From the NCBI RefSeq assembly GCF_038397775.1, contig NZ_CP151650.1, positions 124,001 through 188,000 on the forward strand: a stretch of DNA of 64,000 bases, written 5' to 3'. Below, one piece after another: positions 45,744 through 58,906 of the stretch. This DNA is from Pseudomonas sp. RC10 (lineage in GTDB: Bacteria; Pseudomonadota; Gammaproteobacteria; Pseudomonadales; Pseudomonadaceae). Position 1 is the first letter of the stretch. Each line of letters starts with the position of its first letter. The notes beneath the pieces are model-generated. The model was not told the DNA's origin. It made no database searches and saw only the letters and a program-made list of their open reading frames with translations. The position numbers and the translations under genes are program-made.

Positions 45744-47288
45744 TTACCAGGTTTGGGTGGCCTTGAACTTCTCGATACCGGCTTTCAGGCCAGAATCGAT
45801 TTCGTCATTGAAGTCACCCTTCACGTTGATCTTGGCCATCAAATCGGCGTGATCGCGGTTGAAGTAAGCAATCAGCGCTTGTTCGAAGCTGCCGACTTTG
45901 GCGATTTCAACGTCGGTCAGGAACCCACGCTCAGCGGCATACAGCGACAGCGACATGTCAGCGATCGACATTGGCGCATATTGCTTCTGCTTCATCAGCT
46001 CGGTAACGCGCTGACCATGCTCAAGTTGCTTACGGGTCGCTTCGTCCAGGTCAGAAGCGAACTGGGCGAATGCCGCCAGTTCACGGTACTGAGCCAGAGC
46101 GGTACGGATACCACCGGACAGCTTCTTGATGATCTTGGTCTGAGCGGCACCACCCACACGGGATACCGAAACACCGGCGTTCACTGCCGGACGGATGCCG
46201 GAGTTGAACATGGCCGATTCCAGGAAGATCTGACCGTCGGTGATGGAAATCACGTTGGTCGGAACGAACGCGGAAACGTCGCCAGCCTGGGTTTCGATGA
46301 TCGGCAATGCGGTCAGCGAACCGGTTTTGCCGGTTACTGCGCCATTGGTGAACTTCTCTACGTATTCTTCCGAAACGCGGGATGCGCGCTCCAGCAGACG
46401 GGAGTGGAGATAGAACACGTCGCCTGGATAAGCTTCACGTCCTGGTGGACGACGCAGCAACAGGGAGATCTGGCGATAAGCCACAGCCTGCTTGGACAGA
46501 TCGTCATAAACGATCAGCGCGTCTTCACCACGGTCGCGGAAGAATTCGCCCATGGTGCAACCGGCATACGGAGCCAGGAATTGCAGCGCAGGGGATTCGG
46601 AAGCACTGGCAGCCACGATGATCGTGTTGGCCAGAGCGCCGTTTTCTTCCAGCTTGCGAACAACGTTGGCGATGGTCGATTGCTTCTGACCAACTGCTAC
46701 GTATACGCAAAAAATGCCGCTGTCTTTCTGGTTGATGATCGCGTCGATCGCCAGAGCGGTTTTACCGATCTGACGGTCACCGATGATCAGCTCACGCTGG
46801 CCACGGCCGACAGGGATCATGGCATCGACAGCCTTGTAGCCAGTCTGTACAGGCTGGTCTACCGACTTACGCCAGATAACGCCCGGAGCAACCTTCTCGA
46901 CCGCATCGGTCTCGGTGTTGTTCAGGGGGCCTTTGCCGTCGACCGGGTTACCCAGTGCGTCGACAACGCGACCCAGCAGTTCCTTACCAACCGGAACTTC
47001 CAGGATGCGGCCGGTGCACTTGGCACTCATGCCTTCAGCCAGCGATGTGTAAGCGCCCAGTACCACCGCACCCACGGAGTCTTGCTCCAGGTTCAGTGCC
47101 ATACCGTAGACGCCGCCCGGGAACTCGATCATTTCGCCGTACATAGCGTCGGCCAGACCGTGAATCCGCACGATACCGTCAGACACGCTGACGACAGTGC
47201 CTTCGTTTCGGGCTTGGGAGGCTACATCGAGTTTCTCGATGCGGCCCTTGATGATTTCACTTATTTCGGAAGGATTGAGTTGCTGCAT
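45744..47288 (-). CDS. atpA: ATP synthase alpha subunit
   Basis: A 514-residue F1 alpha subunit with P-loop GDRQIGKT (about residues 169-176), [20 protein letters not shown], and [17 protein letters not shown], the conserved alpha/beta signature. Ends at the usual C-terminal helix. Confidence 0.97.
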   Translation of the reverse strand: MQQLNPSEISEIIKGRIEKLDVASQARNEGTVVSVSDGIVRIHGLADAMYGEMIEFPGGVYGMALNLEQDSVGAVVLGAYTSLAEGMSAKCTGRILEVPVGKELLGRVVDALGNPVDGKGPLNNTETDAVEKVAPGVIWRKSVDQPVQTGYKAVDAMIPVGRGQRELIIGDRQIGKTALAIDAIINQKDSGIFCVYVAVGQKQSTIANVVRKLEENGALANTIIVAASASESPALQFLAPYAGCTMGEFFRDRGEDALIVYDDLSKQAVAYRQISLLLRRPPGREAYPGDVFYLHSRLLERASRVSEEYVEKFTNGAVTGKTGSLTALPIIETQAGDVSAFVPTNVISITDGQIFLESAMFNSGIRPAVNAGVSVSRVGGAAQTKIIKKLSGGIRTALAQYRELAAFAQFASDLDEATRKQLEHGQRVTELMKQKQYAPMSIADMSLSLYAAERGFLTDVEIAKVGSFEQALIAYFNRDHADLMAKINVKGDFNDEIDSGLKAGIEKFKATQTW

Positions 47289-47309
47289 TGCTCTGCTGCC
47301 CCTTCAAAC

Positions 47310-47846
47310 TCAAGATTTCAATGCTTCGGCTAGTTGCGCGAGTTTGCCGCGAACTGAGCCATCGATAACCAGGTCGCCGGCGCGGATGATGACACCACCT
47401 ATCAGGGCAGCATCCTCCGCAGCGTGCAGGCGCACTTCCCGGCCGAGCCGTGCACTGAGAACCTTGGCGAGTTTGTCTTGCTGTTCTTGGTTCAATGCGA
47501 AAGCACTGGTGACATCCACATCTACCGATTTTTCCTGCTCGGCCTTGTATAGCTCGAACAGTTCGGAGATCTCCGGCAGAAGCTGGAGACGGTCGTTTTC
47601 AGCAACGACGTGGATGAAATTCTGTGCCTTGGCATCGAACTTGTCGCCGCACACTTCAATAAAAGTGGCGGCCTTGTCTGCGCTCGTCAGTCGCGGGGCC
47701 TTGAGCAGGCGCTGCATTGTGTCGTCTTGCGACACTGCAGCAGCCAGGCCGAGCATGGCTGACCAATTGGCCAGTTGCTGGTGGGCCTGGGCATGCTCGA
47801 AGGCTGCCTTAGCGTAAGGTCGGGCCAACGTGGTCAGTTCTGCCAT
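47310..47846 (-). CDS. atpH: ATP synthase delta subunit
   Basis: A 178-residue OSCP-like subunit linking F1 to the peripheral stalk; begins [19 protein letters not shown] and ends with [20 protein letters not shown], both family signatures. Confidence 0.95.
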   Translation of the reverse strand: MAELTTLARPYAKAAFEHAQAHQQLANWSAMLGLAAAVSQDDTMQRLLKAPRLTSADKAATFIEVCGDKFDAKAQNFIHVVAENDRLQLLPEISELFELYKAEQEKSVDVDVTSAFALNQEQQDKLAKVLSARLGREVRLHAAEDAALIGGVIIRAGDLVIDGSVRGKLAQLAEALKS

Positions 47847-47858
47847 GATCGCCCTCGC

Positions 47859-48329
47859 TTAAATTTCTGCTGCCAGTTTGTTAACCAGCTCCGCGTGCGC
47901 GTTTTGATCGATTGTGGCACCCAGGATCTTCTCTGCGCCGTTGACTGCCAGGCTGCCCAGTTGGGCGCGCAGCGCGTCTTTGACGCCATTCAGTTCCTGC
48001 TCGATCTCGGCCTGAGCCTGAGCCTTGATGCGGTCAGCATCGACACGGGCCTGTTCACGGGCTTCGTCGACAATCTGGTTACCGCGTTTCTTGGCTTGCT
48101 CAATGATTTCAGCTGCCTGAGCTTTCGCTTCGCGCAGTTGCTGACCCGCTTTATCTTGGGCCAGCTCCAGGTCGCGAGCCGCTCGTGTAGCAGCGTCCAG
48201 TCCATCCGCGATCTTCTTCTGACGTTCGTGCAAAGCCGCGATGACCGGAGGCCACACGAACTTCATGCAGAACAGCACAAAAATGAAGAACGCAACGGAC
48301 TGGCCAATCAGGGTTGCATTAATGTTCAC
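47859..48329 (-). CDS. atpF: ATP synthase b subunit
   Basis: A 156-residue subunit with one N-terminal membrane span ([20 protein letters not shown]) and a long charged helix with [20 protein letters not shown]. The start codon is GTG at 48329, preceded by GAGG. Confidence 0.95.
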   Translation of the reverse strand: MNINATLIGQSVAFFIFVLFCMKFVWPPVIAALHERQKKIADGLDAATRAARDLELAQDKAGQQLREAKAQAAEIIEQAKKRGNQIVDEAREQARVDADRIKAQAQAEIEQELNGVKDALRAQLGSLAVNGAEKILGATIDQNAHAELVNKLAAEI

Positions 48330-48386
48330 GCCAACACCTCGCTCGTTCGTTGTCCATCACACCAATCAACTCGAAAATTCGAGCGA

Positions 48387-48659
<273 letters not shown>

Positions 48660-48780
48660 TTACGTCGTATTGGTTAGGTTTTTTTAGATTAAAGCGGTAA
48701 AGCAAAATCGTTTTTTACATCCGCCCTTGCGGGCGCCCCCTCACCGCAATGAGGGGATCATCAGACTCGCCAGGCGAGTC

Positions 48781-50074
<1,294 letters not shown>

Positions 50075-50220
50075 CACATGGGCTCCTCGTATGCCAGCCG
50101 CCAAAATCAATAACTTGGCATAATTTGTGCCGACAAAATGCGCGCAGAGTATAGGGGCGGTTCAGCCCCTATTCAACTGCTGGGTAGTGATTTCCGACTA
50201 CACGCTACGGACTATTTGTT

Positions 50221-51093
50221 TCAGCGAATGTGGGCGAGGACACCCTGCAACTCATCGAGCGAGTTATAGCGAATCACAAGCTGGCCTTTTCCCTTCTGCC
50301 CATGGCGAATCTGCACGTTAGAGCCTAGCCGCTCGGCCAGACGCTGTTCGAGCCGCGTGATATCCGGGTCGGCTTTGGCGGGAGCGGCAGGCTCTTGTTT
50401 ACCACTCAACCACTGGCGCACAAGTGCCTCAGTCTGGCGCACGGTAAGACCGCGTGCGACAACATGTCGCGCCCCGTCCACCTGCCGTTCTTCCGGCAAG
50501 CCCAACAATGCACGGGCATGACCCATTTCCAGATCACCATGGGACAACATGGTCTTGATCACCTCAGGCAGCGCGATCAGACGCAGGAGGTTGGCAACGC
50601 TGACGCGCGACTTGCCCACAGCCTCGGCCACCTGCTGCTGGGTCAGTTGAAATTCCTGCTGCAGACGTTGCAGTGCAATAGCCTCTTCGATCGGATTCAG
50701 GTCTTCACGCTGAATGTTCTCGATGAGCGCCATGGCGATGGCGGCTTCATCCGGCACATCGCGCACCATCGCTGGAATGGTGTCCACGCCGGCCTGCTGA
50801 CTGGCACGCCAGCGGCGTTCACCGGCAATGATCTCGTAGCGGTTATCAGCGATCGGCCGCACCACGATGGGCTGCATGACACCCTGCGCTTTGATCGAGT
50901 TGGCCAGTTCTTCCAGCGCTTGCGGGTCCATGTCCCGACGCGGCTGGTACTTGCCGCGCTGAATCAGGTCCAGTGGAATGTGTTGCAGCTCACGCTGATC
51001 AGCCTTGACGGCCTGTTCTTCCAGCGCGCTGACGGTAGGACTGCTCAGAAGTGCGTCCAACCCACGTCCGAGTCCTCGTTTCTTGACGGCCAT
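50221..51093 (-). CDS. parB: Chromosome partitioning protein ParB
   Basis: A 290-residue ParB/Spo0J: N-terminal AVKKRGLGRGLDALLSS, the CTPase motif GERRWRASQQAG (about residues 94-105), the helix-turn-helix that binds parS (LTQQQVAEAVGKSRVSVANL) and the C-terminal dimerisation helix. It loads at parS sites (two are present in recF), and with ParA drives origin segregation. Confidence 0.95.
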   Translation of the reverse strand: MAVKKRGLGRGLDALLSSPTVSALEEQAVKADQRELQHIPLDLIQRGKYQPRRDMDPQALEELANSIKAQGVMQPIVVRPIADNRYEIIAGERRWRASQQAGVDTIPAMVRDVPDEAAIAMALIENIQREDLNPIEEAIALQRLQQEFQLTQQQVAEAVGKSRVSVANLLRLIALPEVIKTMLSHGDLEMGHARALLGLPEERQVDGARHVVARGLTVRQTEALVRQWLSGKQEPAAPAKADPDITRLEQRLAERLGSNVQIRHGQKGKGQLVIRYNSLDELQGVLAHIR

Positions 51094-51102
51094 GGGATTT
51101 CC

Positions 51103-51900
51103 TTAAGTGGGCTGGGCTGCGGCGCGTGACGTACCGCGACGTTGACGACGAACCATTTCGCCGGCCAGGGCCAGGTACGCCAAGGCGCCTCGGGATGTCT
51201 TGTCATAGGCCAGCGCCGGCATGCCGAAGCTCGGCGCTTCTGCCAGACGGATGTTGCGCGGGATCACCGTGTCGTAAAGCTGATCGCCGAAGTGTTCCTT
51301 CAGCTGCGCGGAAACGTCGTTGATCAGGCTGAGACGCGGGTCATACATCGTCCTCAGCAGGCCTTCGACTTTGAGCTGTGGATTCAGCAACTCGGCGATG
51401 CGCTTAATGTTATCCACAAGGTCGCTCAGACCTTCCAAAGCAAAGTATTCGCACTGCATGGGAATGATCACGCCATCGGCCGCAACCAGTGCGTTGAGCG
51501 TGAGCATCGACAATGATGGTGGGCAGTCGATGAGGATGTAATCGTAGTTTTCCCGTATCGGTCCCAGCGCGGTGCGCAAACGGGACTCTTTCATCTGCAT
51601 TTCCAGCAGAACGACTTCGGCGGCGGTCAGATCACGGTTGGCCGGCAGGAGCTGATAGCCGCCGTGCTCGGAAAAATGCATCGCCTGATTCAGATCACAT
51701 TCGCCGATCAGCAGATCGTAGACCGAATGTTCCAGCGCGTGCTTATCCACACCGCTGCCCATGGTGGCGTTGCCCTGTGGATCAAGGTCGATCAACAGCA
51801 CCCGACGCTTGGTGGCAACCAGCGACGCTGCGAGGTTGATGCAGGTGGTGGTTTTACCCACACCCCCTTTTTGGTTCGCTATCGCGAATACCTTAGCCAT
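51103..51900 (-). CDS. parA: Chromosome partitioning ATPase ParA (Soj)
   Basis: A 265-residue deviant Walker-type ATPase, MAKVFAIANQKGGVGKTTTC at residues 1-20, with catalytic Asp in LIDLDPQGNAT. It is 9 bases upstream of parB and 18 bases downstream of rsmG. Confidence 0.95.
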   Translation of the reverse strand: MAKVFAIANQKGGVGKTTTCINLAASLVATKRRVLLIDLDPQGNATMGSGVDKHALEHSVYDLLIGECDLNQAMHFSEHGGYQLLPANRDLTAAEVVLLEMQMKESRLRTALGPIRENYDYILIDCPPSLSMLTLNALVAADGVIIPMQCEYFALEGLSDLVDNIKRIAELLNPQLKVEGLLRTMYDPRLSLINDVSAQLKEHFGDQLYDTVIPRNIRLAEAPSFGMPALAYDKTSRGALAYLALAGEMVRRQRRGTSRAAAQPT

Positions 51901-51918
51901 TATTGCGTGTGTTCCCTG

Positions 51919-52563
51919 TCATGCCGTGCGGCGCAGTATCAGCAGATGCCGTTGACCTTGGCAACCGGGGACGGCCAAGGCTTGCGCGCTTTCCAGATGA
52001 AAATCTGCGGGCAATGCTACCAGTTCGTCCGCAGGATGCAGACCTTTCATCGCCAGCCAGCGTGTTTCGGTGTCGCCCATGTGCCGCGTCCACTGCGTGA
52101 AGTCTTCAAGGCTGCTGAAAGCGCGGGAGATGATCCCGGTGAACGGCACGTCTGGCTGGAAGGCTTCTGCGCGGCTGTGGATAACTTCCAGATTGTCGAG
52201 CTTCAGCTCAAGTTTGACCTGGGTAAGGAACCGGGTTTTCTTTCCGTTGCTGTCAAGGCACATGACTTTCATGTCCGGAAACAGGATCGCAAGCGGAATG
52301 CCTGGCATGCCTCCGCCGCTGCCGACGTCCAACTGGCGATTCCCTTCGATGAAAGGCACCACGCTCAAACTGTCCAGCAGATGCCGGGACACCATTTCAT
52401 CAGGATCACGGACGGCGGTCAGGTTGTACGCCTTGTTCCATTTGATCAACAGCGCCAGATAACCCAGCAGCTGCGTGTGCTGGATTTCGGTCAGCTCGAC
52501 GCCAAGCTCGCGGGCGCCGAGGGTCAATTCTTCTGCATGTTGCGGGGTGACCATAGAACTCAA
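51919..52563 (-). CDS. rsmG: 16S rRNA (guanine527-N7)-methyltransferase
   Basis: A 214-residue RsmG (GidB): [20 protein letters not shown] (about 41-60) and SAM-binding [16 protein letters not shown] (about 79-94). The best start is TTG at 52563 ([13 protein letters not shown], as in related species), overlapping the mnmG stop; an ATG at 52554 is the alternative. Confidence 0.94.
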   Translation of the reverse strand: MSSMVTPQHAEELTLGARELGVELTEIQHTQLLGYLALLIKWNKAYNLTAVRDPDEMVSRHLLDSLSVVPFIEGNRQLDVGSGGGMPGIPLAILFPDMKVMCLDSNGKKTRFLTQVKLELKLDNLEVIHSRAEAFQPDVPFTGIISRAFSSLEDFTQWTRHMGDTETRWLAMKGLHPADELVALPADFHLESAQALAVPGCQGQRHLLILRRTA

Positions 52564-54458
52564 GCGCTTTGCTCCAACTGACGGCCCGCGCCGCGTTTTT
52601 TCAAATGAATCATCAACAATGAAATCGCTGCCGGAGTAACGCCCGGAATGCGGGATGCCTGGCCGAGGGTCTCTGGACGAGTTATCCCCAGCTTGCTCTG
52701 AATTTCTTTCGAAAGCCCGGAAATGCCGGTGTAGTCGATGTCCGCTGGAAGCTTGGTGTCTTCACTGGCGCGCAGACGTGCAATTTCATCCTGCTGGCGG
52801 TCGATGTATCCCGCGTATTTGGTCTTGATCTCAACCTGTTCAGCGACCTGTGGATCAATTGATCCATTGCCTGTGATGGCTACAAGACTTGCGTAGTCCA
52901 CTTCCGGACGGCTGAGCAGATTCAGCAGATTGTATTCGTGGGTCAGCGGCGTACCGAAGTGGGCCGAGACCGCATCGCCCTGTTCCGTACCTGGTCTAAT
53001 CCAGGTGGATTTCAGGCGCTGTTCTTCCAGTTCGATGCCTTCGCGCTTGGCGCAGAACGCTGCCCAACGTGCATCATCGACCAAGCCCAGCTCGCGGCCT
53101 TTTTCAGTCAGGCGCAAATCGGCATTGTCTTCCCGCAGGATCAGCCGGTATTCGGCGCGGGAAGTAAACATCCGGTACGGTTCTTGGGTGCCGAGGGTGA
53201 TCAAATCATCCACAAGCACGCCGATGTAAGCCTCATCGCGGCGAGGGCACCAGCTTTCTTTGCCTTGGGCCCGCAGCGCAGCGTTGGCGCCGGCGAGCAA
53301 ACCTTGCGCACCGGCTTCTTCGTAACCGGTAGTGCCGTTGATCTGGCCCGCGAAGAACAGACCACCAATCACCTTGGTTTCCAGACTGTATTTCAGGTCC
53401 CGCGGATCGAAGTAGTCGTACTCGATGGCGTATCCGGGGCGCACGATGTGGGCATTTTCCATCCCGCGAATCGATCGCACGATCTGCAATTGCACGTCAA
53501 AAGGCAAAGACGTCGAAATACCGTTCGGATACAGCTCGTGGGTCGTCAACCCCTCAGGCTCAATAAAGACCTGATGGCTTTCCTTGTCCGCAAAGCGGTG
53601 AATCTTGTCTTCAATCGACGGGCAGTAGCGAGGACCGACGCCTTCGATCTCACCGGCAGCGGAATACATCGGCGAGCGATCAAGGTTGGCCGCGATGATT
53701 TCGTGGGTGCGTGCGTTGGTGTGTGTAATCCAGCAACTGACCTGGCGAGGATGCTGTTCCTTCGAACCCAAGAACGACATCACCGGAATCGGCGTGTCTC
53801 CCGGCTGCTCGGTCATCACGGAGAAATCAACAGACCGACCATCGATGCGAGGCGGCGTACCTGTTTTCAAGCGGCCAACGCGTAAGGGCAATTCTCGAAG
53901 ACGCCTCGCCAACGCGATTGACGGAGGGTCGCCGGCGCGACCGCCTGAGTAGTTCTGCAATCCAATGTGGATAAGTCCACCGAGGAAGGTTCCGGTAGTC
54001 AACACGACGGAATCTGCCATGAAACGCAGGCCCATCTGTGTGACTACACCGCGCACCTGATCTTGCTCGACGATAAGGTCGTCGCAGGATTGCTGGAATA
54101 TCCACAGGTTCGGCTGGTTTTCAATGATCTCGCGGATGGCAGCCTTGTAGAGGATGCGATCTGCCTGGGCACGTGTCGCACGCACCGCTGGGCCTTTGCG
54201 ACTGTTCAAAACGCGAAATTGAATACCGCCCAGATCAGTGGCGGTAGCCATTGCGCCGCCAAGCGCATCGATCTCTTTGACCAGATGGCTTTTACCAATG
54301 CCGCCAATAGCGGGGTTGCAACTCATTTGGCCGAGGGTTTCCACGTTGTGCGTGAGCAGCAGGGTTTTCGCACCCATGCGAGCAGACGCCAGTGCTGCCT
54401 CGGTACCGGCATGACCGCCGCCGATGACGATCACTTCAAAACGGGAAGGGAAATCCAC
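52560..54458 (-). CDS. mnmG: tRNA uridine-5-carboxymethylaminomethyl(34) enzyme MnmG (GidA)
   Basis: A 632-residue FAD enzyme: [20 protein letters not shown] near the N-terminus, [19 protein letters not shown], and [10 protein letters not shown]. It modifies tRNA wobble uridine with MnmE. Start codon is GTG at 54458, giving [15 protein letters not shown] as in relatives; the upstream in-frame extension to 54545 runs into the intergenic region. Confidence 0.95.
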   Translation of the reverse strand: MDFPSRFEVIVIGGGHAGTEAALASARMGAKTLLLTHNVETLGQMSCNPAIGGIGKSHLVKEIDALGGAMATATDLGGIQFRVLNSRKGPAVRATRAQADRILYKAAIREIIENQPNLWIFQQSCDDLIVEQDQVRGVVTQMGLRFMADSVVLTTGTFLGGLIHIGLQNYSGGRAGDPPSIALARRLRELPLRVGRLKTGTPPRIDGRSVDFSVMTEQPGDTPIPVMSFLGSKEQHPRQVSCWITHTNARTHEIIAANLDRSPMYSAAGEIEGVGPRYCPSIEDKIHRFADKESHQVFIEPEGLTTHELYPNGISTSLPFDVQLQIVRSIRGMENAHIVRPGYAIEYDYFDPRDLKYSLETKVIGGLFFAGQINGTTGYEEAGAQGLLAGANAALRAQGKESWCPRRDEAYIGVLVDDLITLGTQEPYRMFTSRAEYRLILREDNADLRLTEKGRELGLVDDARWAAFCAKREGIELEEQRLKSTWIRPGTEQGDAVSAHFGTPLTHEYNLLNLLSRPEVDYASLVAITGNGSIDPQVAEQVEIKTKYAGYIDRQQDEIARLRASEDTKLPADIDYTGISGLSKEIQSKLGITRPETLGQASRIPGVTPAAISLLMIHLKKRGAGRQLEQSA

Positions 54459-54984
54459 CACGCACCTCGTGCCTGTTAATGGGGGAATAGGAAATTGGCG
54501 GCAAGTATAGGGACTTCGCCCCCCTGAAAGGAACCTTTTGCACAAAATTTAACCAGCTGTGGATGAATGGCAGATAGAAAAATAAAAAGAAGAGAAATTT
54601 ATAAAAGCTTTGTTTTTATGTTTATGTTTAGAGGACCACCTTTCTGTGGATAGATTCATACAGCCCACATTCTACTTGCTGTACAGATGATCATAACTCT
54701 GTGATCAGGTACCAATGAGCGCGTTGGATAACCCGTTTAAGCCTGTGGATTAAATGGTCTGTTACCCACAGGAGGGATTATCCTCAGGTCAAAGGCCTAC
54801 TTATCAACTGAGCTGGATGTCGGTTATGCACAGGGCTCATCTCGCATCTCACAGTGCTATCGCGGTTAAAAAGGAGCCGCACGACGGCGATCCGACGACC
54901 TGAACGGCACGGATGGAAGGAATGTGGGGGAGAAAAAACAGGCAGACCGCGGAAAAAGGGTCCGCCTGTGGACAAGCGAAGGCG
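54459..54984. promoter_or_regulatory. DnaA-box-rich, AT-rich intergenic region between mnmG and mnmE
   Basis: About 525 bases without a gene. It contains an AT-rich tract (about 54575-54632) and many DnaA-box-like 9-mers: TGTGGATGA 54558, TGTGGATAG 54645, TGTGGATTA 54744, TTACCCACA 54762, TTATCCTCA 54778, TTATGCACA 54824 and TGTGGACAA 54967. None is an exact TTATCCACA, but each differs by one base. Its layout mirrors oriC and it also holds the mnmG promoter. A second DnaA-box region near gidA has been discussed for pseudomonads; I cite this from memory. Confidence 0.65.
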
Positions 54985-56355
54985 TTATTTACCGATGCAG
55001 AAGCTGGAAAAGATGCGTCCCAGCAGATCATCTGAGCTGAACGCGCCTGTAATCTCGTTCAGGAACTGCTGTGCCAGTCGCAAATCTTCAGCCAGCAACT
55101 CACCGGCGCCCGCCAGTGTCAGCTGTGAACGACCGTGTTCGAGGGAGGCGCTGGCCTTGTGCAGCGCTTCCAGATGACGCCGACGGGCGCTGAAGCTGCT
55201 TTCAGAGGTCTGTTGATAACCCATGCAGGCTTTCAGGTGCTCGCGCAGCAGCTCCAGGCCGTCTCCGCCAGCCTTGGCACTCAGGTTGATGGTGACGTGG
55301 CCGTCGGCGCTCATCTGTAGCCCTACGATGTCTCCGCTGATATCGGTTTTGTTCCGGATCAATGTGACGTTGGCAGGATCAGGGCGTTCATCAAGAAATT
55401 CTGGCCACAGGGCGAACGGGTTCACGGCCTCAGGCGCAGTGGCATCAACCACGAGCAAGATGCGATCGGCCTCACCAATCGCTTTCAATGCTCGTTCGAC
55501 ACCTATCCTCTCTACTTGGTCGTCGGTATCGCGGAGCCCCGCAGTGTCAACGACGTGAAGTGGCATCCCATCAATGTGGATATGTTCCCGAAGCACATCT
55601 CGCGTGGTGCCTGCGACCTCTGTAACGATTGCAGCCTCACGACCAGCCAGCGCATTCAGCAGGCTGGATTTTCCAGCGTTCGGACGGCCAGCGATTACCA
55701 CAGTCATACCATCGCGTAGCAGCGCGCCTTGATTGGCCTCACGCTGCACTGTGGACAACTGTTCGCGAACGTCATCAAGCATGCTGAGCACATGGCCATC
55801 CGCAAGGAAGTCGATCTCTTCTTCGGGGAAGTCGATCGCGGCTTCAACGTAGATACGCAGCTTGATGAGCTTCTCTGTAAGGCTATGCACACGTTGGGAA
55901 AATGCACCTTGTAACGAACGCAGCGCATTTCGGGCCGCTTGTGCAGAACTCGCTTCGATCAGGTCAGCAATGGCCTCGGCTTGAGCGAGGTCGAGTTTGT
56001 CGTTGAGAAATGCACGTTCGCTGAATTCTCCCGGGCGGGCCAGGCGACTACCGAGTTGTACACAGCGCTGCAGCAGCATATCGAGCACGATTGGGCCACC
56101 GTGGCCTTGCAGTTCCAGCACATCTTCGCCGGTGAAGGAGTTCGGACCCTGGAAATACAGCGCGATGCCTTCATCGATGATCTGACCGTGTTCATCTTGA
56201 AATGGGCCGTAATGGGCGTGCCGTGGCTGCAGTTGCTTGCCAGTGATGGCTTGCGCTGCGGCACTCGCCAACGGGCCGGAGATACGCACAATCCCAACGC
56301 CGCCTCGACCTTGAGCAGTGGCAATGGCGGCGATGGTTTCACGAGGGACGTTCAT
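54985..56355 (-). CDS. mnmE: tRNA modification GTPase MnmE (TrmE)
   Basis: A 456-residue GTPase: N-terminal tetrahydrofolate-binding domain ([20 protein letters not shown]), G domain with [14 protein letters not shown] (about 222-235) and [16 protein letters not shown], and the C-terminal FCIGK cysteine motif. Start at MNVPRETI (ATG 56355). Confidence 0.96.
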   Translation of the reverse strand: MNVPRETIAAIATAQGRGGVGIVRISGPLASAAAQAITGKQLQPRHAHYGPFQDEHGQIIDEGIALYFQGPNSFTGEDVLELQGHGGPIVLDMLLQRCVQLGSRLARPGEFSERAFLNDKLDLAQAEAIADLIEASSAQAARNALRSLQGAFSQRVHSLTEKLIKLRIYVEAAIDFPEEEIDFLADGHVLSMLDDVREQLSTVQREANQGALLRDGMTVVIAGRPNAGKSSLLNALAGREAAIVTEVAGTTRDVLREHIHIDGMPLHVVDTAGLRDTDDQVERIGVERALKAIGEADRILLVVDATAPEAVNPFALWPEFLDERPDPANVTLIRNKTDISGDIVGLQMSADGHVTINLSAKAGGDGLELLREHLKACMGYQQTSESSFSARRRHLEALHKASASLEHGRSQLTLAGAGELLAEDLRLAQQFLNEITGAFSSDDLLGRIFSSFCIGK

Positions 56356-56433
56356 GGTCCGGCTCCTGAATAACTGACGGATAGCAAAACGCCCCACGAG
56401 GGGGCGTTCTGCATTACTTATTCACAGGGTAGA

Positions 56434-58113
56434 TCAAGCAGCGGCTTTCTTGGCCTTGGCCTCGATGCTACGCGTGATGTACCACTGTTGAGTGATGGAC
56501 AGGGTGTTGTTCACCACCCAGTACAGCACCAGGCCTGCCGGGAACCACAGGAAGAAGAAGGTGAAGATGATCGGCATCAGCTTCATCACCTTGGCTTGCA
56601 TCGGGTCCGGAGGCGTAGGATTCAGACGCTGCTGGATGAACATGGTCGCGCCCATGATGATCGGCAGGATGAAGAACGGATCCTTGATCGACAGGTCGGT
56701 TATCCACAGCAGCCAAGGCGCTTGACGCATCTCGACGCTTTCCAGCAATACCCAGTACAGCGACAGGAACACCGGCATTTGGACAAGAATCGGCAAGCAT
56801 CCACCCAACGGGTTGATCTTCTCTTTCTTGTACAACTCCATCATCGACTGCGAAAGCTTCTGACGGTCATCGCCATGTTGCTCTTTCAGAGCAGCCAGAC
56901 GCGGCGCTACGGCACGCATGCGCGCCATCGACTTGTAGCTGGCGGCAGACAGAGGGAAGAAAAGCCCTTTGATCAGCATGGTGAGGAAGATGATGGACCA
57001 ACCCCAGTTACCCACAATGCTGTGGATATGTTGCAGCAGCCAGAAGATGGGCTGGGCAATGAACCACAGAATGCCGTAATCGACCGTCAGTTCGAGACCT
57101 GGGGACAACTCTTTCAGAACAGCCTGGCTCTTCGGACCCGCATACAGCGTGGTCGTTGTTTCGGCTCTTGCACCCGGAGCGATCGTTACTGCTGGGCCAG
57201 TGAAACCGATGATGTAGTTGCCAGCGCTGTCTTTACGGGTGGTAACGGTGTTGCTGTCAGCCTTGTTCGGGATCCATGCGGTCACGAAATAGTGCTGCAA
57301 CCAGGCCACCCAGCCACCCTGAACGGTGTCTTTTACAGAGCCTTTATCAATGTCCTTCATCGAAACCTTTTTGTAAGGCTCCGAAGGTGTCCACATCGCC
57401 GCTCCCAAATACGTGGCAGTACCGGTCGCAGTAGTCGACGAAGGGTCAGCACTGGCATCGCGTTTCAGCTGAGCGAACAGGTTGCCGTTCCAAGGCTGTG
57501 TGCTCTGGTTGTCGATCAGGTAGCTGACGGTCAGGTCGTACAAGCCGCGTTTGAATGTGAAACGCTTAATGTAATTGACGCCGGCATCGCTGAATTTCAG
57601 GTCGACGACCAGATCATTCTGACCATCAGCCAGTTGGAAGCTTTTCTGTGTGGTCGAGTAGACCGGACGACCACCCGCGCGTGCATCGGGACCGTTTGCA
57701 CCCGTCAGGCCGCTCTGTGCGAGGAAAGTACGCTCGCCACCGTTGTCGAACAGCTGGAATGGGATCTCTGGGTGGTCTTGACGACGAGGATAAAGTGGCA
57801 AGCGAAGTTGCACCACATCACCGCCCACCGGGTCGATTTCCAGATTCAACACATCGGTTTTGACCTGAATCAGGTCTTTACTGGCGACAACCGGGGTCTC
57901 GACAGGCGCGGCTACTTCACCTGTTGCACTTGGAACGTCTGCATTGGCAGCAGCTGTACCTTGCGGGGTGTCAGGGAGCGCGGATGTGTTGGTGTTGGCG
58001 GCAACATTCTGAGTCGGCAAAGCAGCCTGACCATAGTCCTGGTTCCATTTCAGGACACCGACATAGGTCACGATTGCCAGGGCGACGATCAGGATCGTGC
58101 GTTTAATATCCAT
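56434..58113 (-). CDS. yidC: Membrane protein insertase YidC
   Basis: A 559-residue insertase: N-terminal anchor (MDIKRTILIVALAIVTYVG), large periplasmic domain, then the five-helix core with GWSIIFLTMLIKGLFFPLS, QMMLYKKEK-like region and WITDLSIKDPFF. Start at ATG 58113. The C-terminal tail is Lys/Ala-rich, as usual. Confidence 0.95.
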   Translation of the reverse strand: MDIKRTILIVALAIVTYVGVLKWNQDYGQAALPTQNVAANTNTSALPDTPQGTAAANADVPSATGEVAAPVETPVVASKDLIQVKTDVLNLEIDPVGGDVVQLRLPLYPRRQDHPEIPFQLFDNGGERTFLAQSGLTGANGPDARAGGRPVYSTTQKSFQLADGQNDLVVDLKFSDAGVNYIKRFTFKRGLYDLTVSYLIDNQSTQPWNGNLFAQLKRDASADPSSTTATGTATYLGAAMWTPSEPYKKVSMKDIDKGSVKDTVQGGWVAWLQHYFVTAWIPNKADSNTVTTRKDSAGNYIIGFTGPAVTIAPGARAETTTTLYAGPKSQAVLKELSPGLELTVDYGILWFIAQPIFWLLQHIHSIVGNWGWSIIFLTMLIKGLFFPLSAASYKSMARMRAVAPRLAALKEQHGDDRQKLSQSMMELYKKEKINPLGGCLPILVQMPVFLSLYWVLLESVEMRQAPWLLWITDLSIKDPFFILPIIMGATMFIQQRLNPTPPDPMQAKVMKLMPIIFTFFFLWFPAGLVLYWVVNNTLSITQQWYITRSIEAKAKKAAA

Positions 58114-58115
58114 GA

Positions 58116-58361
58116 TTACTCGGCCATCGAAGAGGAACGGGAGGTGGGAGCTGATGGAACCGGGTCGAAACCACCGGGATTCCAAGGATGACAGCGGCCT
58201 AAACGGCGTAAGGTCAGCCAGCCGCCGCGTACCAGGCCATGATGTTCAATGGCTTCGTACGCATAGCAGGAGCAACTGGGGTAGAAACGACAGTTTCTGG
58301 CCATCAGCGGACTAATGGCGTAGCGGTAAAACTGGATCGAAGCGAGCGCCAGTTTACGCAT
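58116..58361 (-). CDS. yidD: Membrane protein insertion efficiency factor YidD
   Basis: An 81-residue protein with the YidD signature ([20 protein letters not shown], then [12 protein letters not shown]). It lies between rnpA and yidC and overlaps the rnpA end by 8 bases. Confidence 0.9.
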   Translation of the reverse strand: MRKLALASIQFYRYAISPLMARNCRFYPSCSCYAYEAIEHHGLVRGGWLTLRRLGRCHPWNPGGFDPVPSAPTSRSSSMAE

Positions 58362-58758
58362 CTGGACTGTCTACCCCCGCAGTTTCGGTTTTGACTTCTG
58401 GAGTGGGTCGGCTGCGCGCCAGACGTTTCCAGAGCTTGCCGAAATGCTGAATCAATTCGGGGTTTTCAATGTCACCCAAGCCTTTACGCGCGACAACTAC
58501 GATATCCCATCCAGCCAGGTTGTCCTGGTGGAGACGAAACGATTCGCGCATCAGGCGTTTCAAACGATTGCGCTCAACGGAAAGCTTGACGCTCTTCTTA
58601 CCGATCACCAAACCCAAGCGGGCGTGATCCAGGTCGTTGTTGCGCACAAGGAGCAGGAGATTTTTCCCCGGAACCTTGCCGGCGGGGGAGTCAAAGACTG
58701 CCTTGAAATGCCGGGGTGTCAGCAAACGCTTTTCCCGACTGAAGTCCTGACTCACCAC
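58354..58758 (-). CDS. rnpA: Ribonuclease P protein component
   Basis: A 134-residue RnpA with the family signature [15 protein letters not shown] (about 60-74). The start is GTG at 58758 (then GTG AGT), giving [15 protein letters not shown] as in other Pseudomonas. Confidence 0.94.
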   Translation of the reverse strand: MVSQDFSREKRLLTPRHFKAVFDSPAGKVPGKNLLLLVRNNDLDHARLGLVIGKKSVKLSVERNRLKRLMRESFRLHQDNLAGWDIVVVARKGLGDIENPELIQHFGKLWKRLARSRPTPEVKTETAGVDSPDA

Positions 58759-58771
58759 CTGTGCCGATTAA

Positions 58772-58906
58772 TCAAACTGCCAGACGCTTACGGCCTTTGG
58801 CGCGACGACGCGACAGAACTGCACGGCCGTTTTTGGTAGCCATACGAGCACGGAAACCGTGGGTGCGGGCGCGCTTGATGGTGCTCGGTTGGAAAGTACG
58901 TTTCAT
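58772..58906 (-). CDS. rpmH: 50S ribosomal protein L34
   Basis: A 44-residue protein, [20 protein letters not shown] at the start and KGRKRLAV at the end; ATG at 58904-58906. It is too short for an ordinary gene finder cut-off and sits between rnpA and oriC. Confidence 0.96.

Noticed and set aside
56488..58191. Plus-strand frame of 567 codons opposite yidC
   Set aside because: Antisense to an essential, well-conserved gene, no motif.
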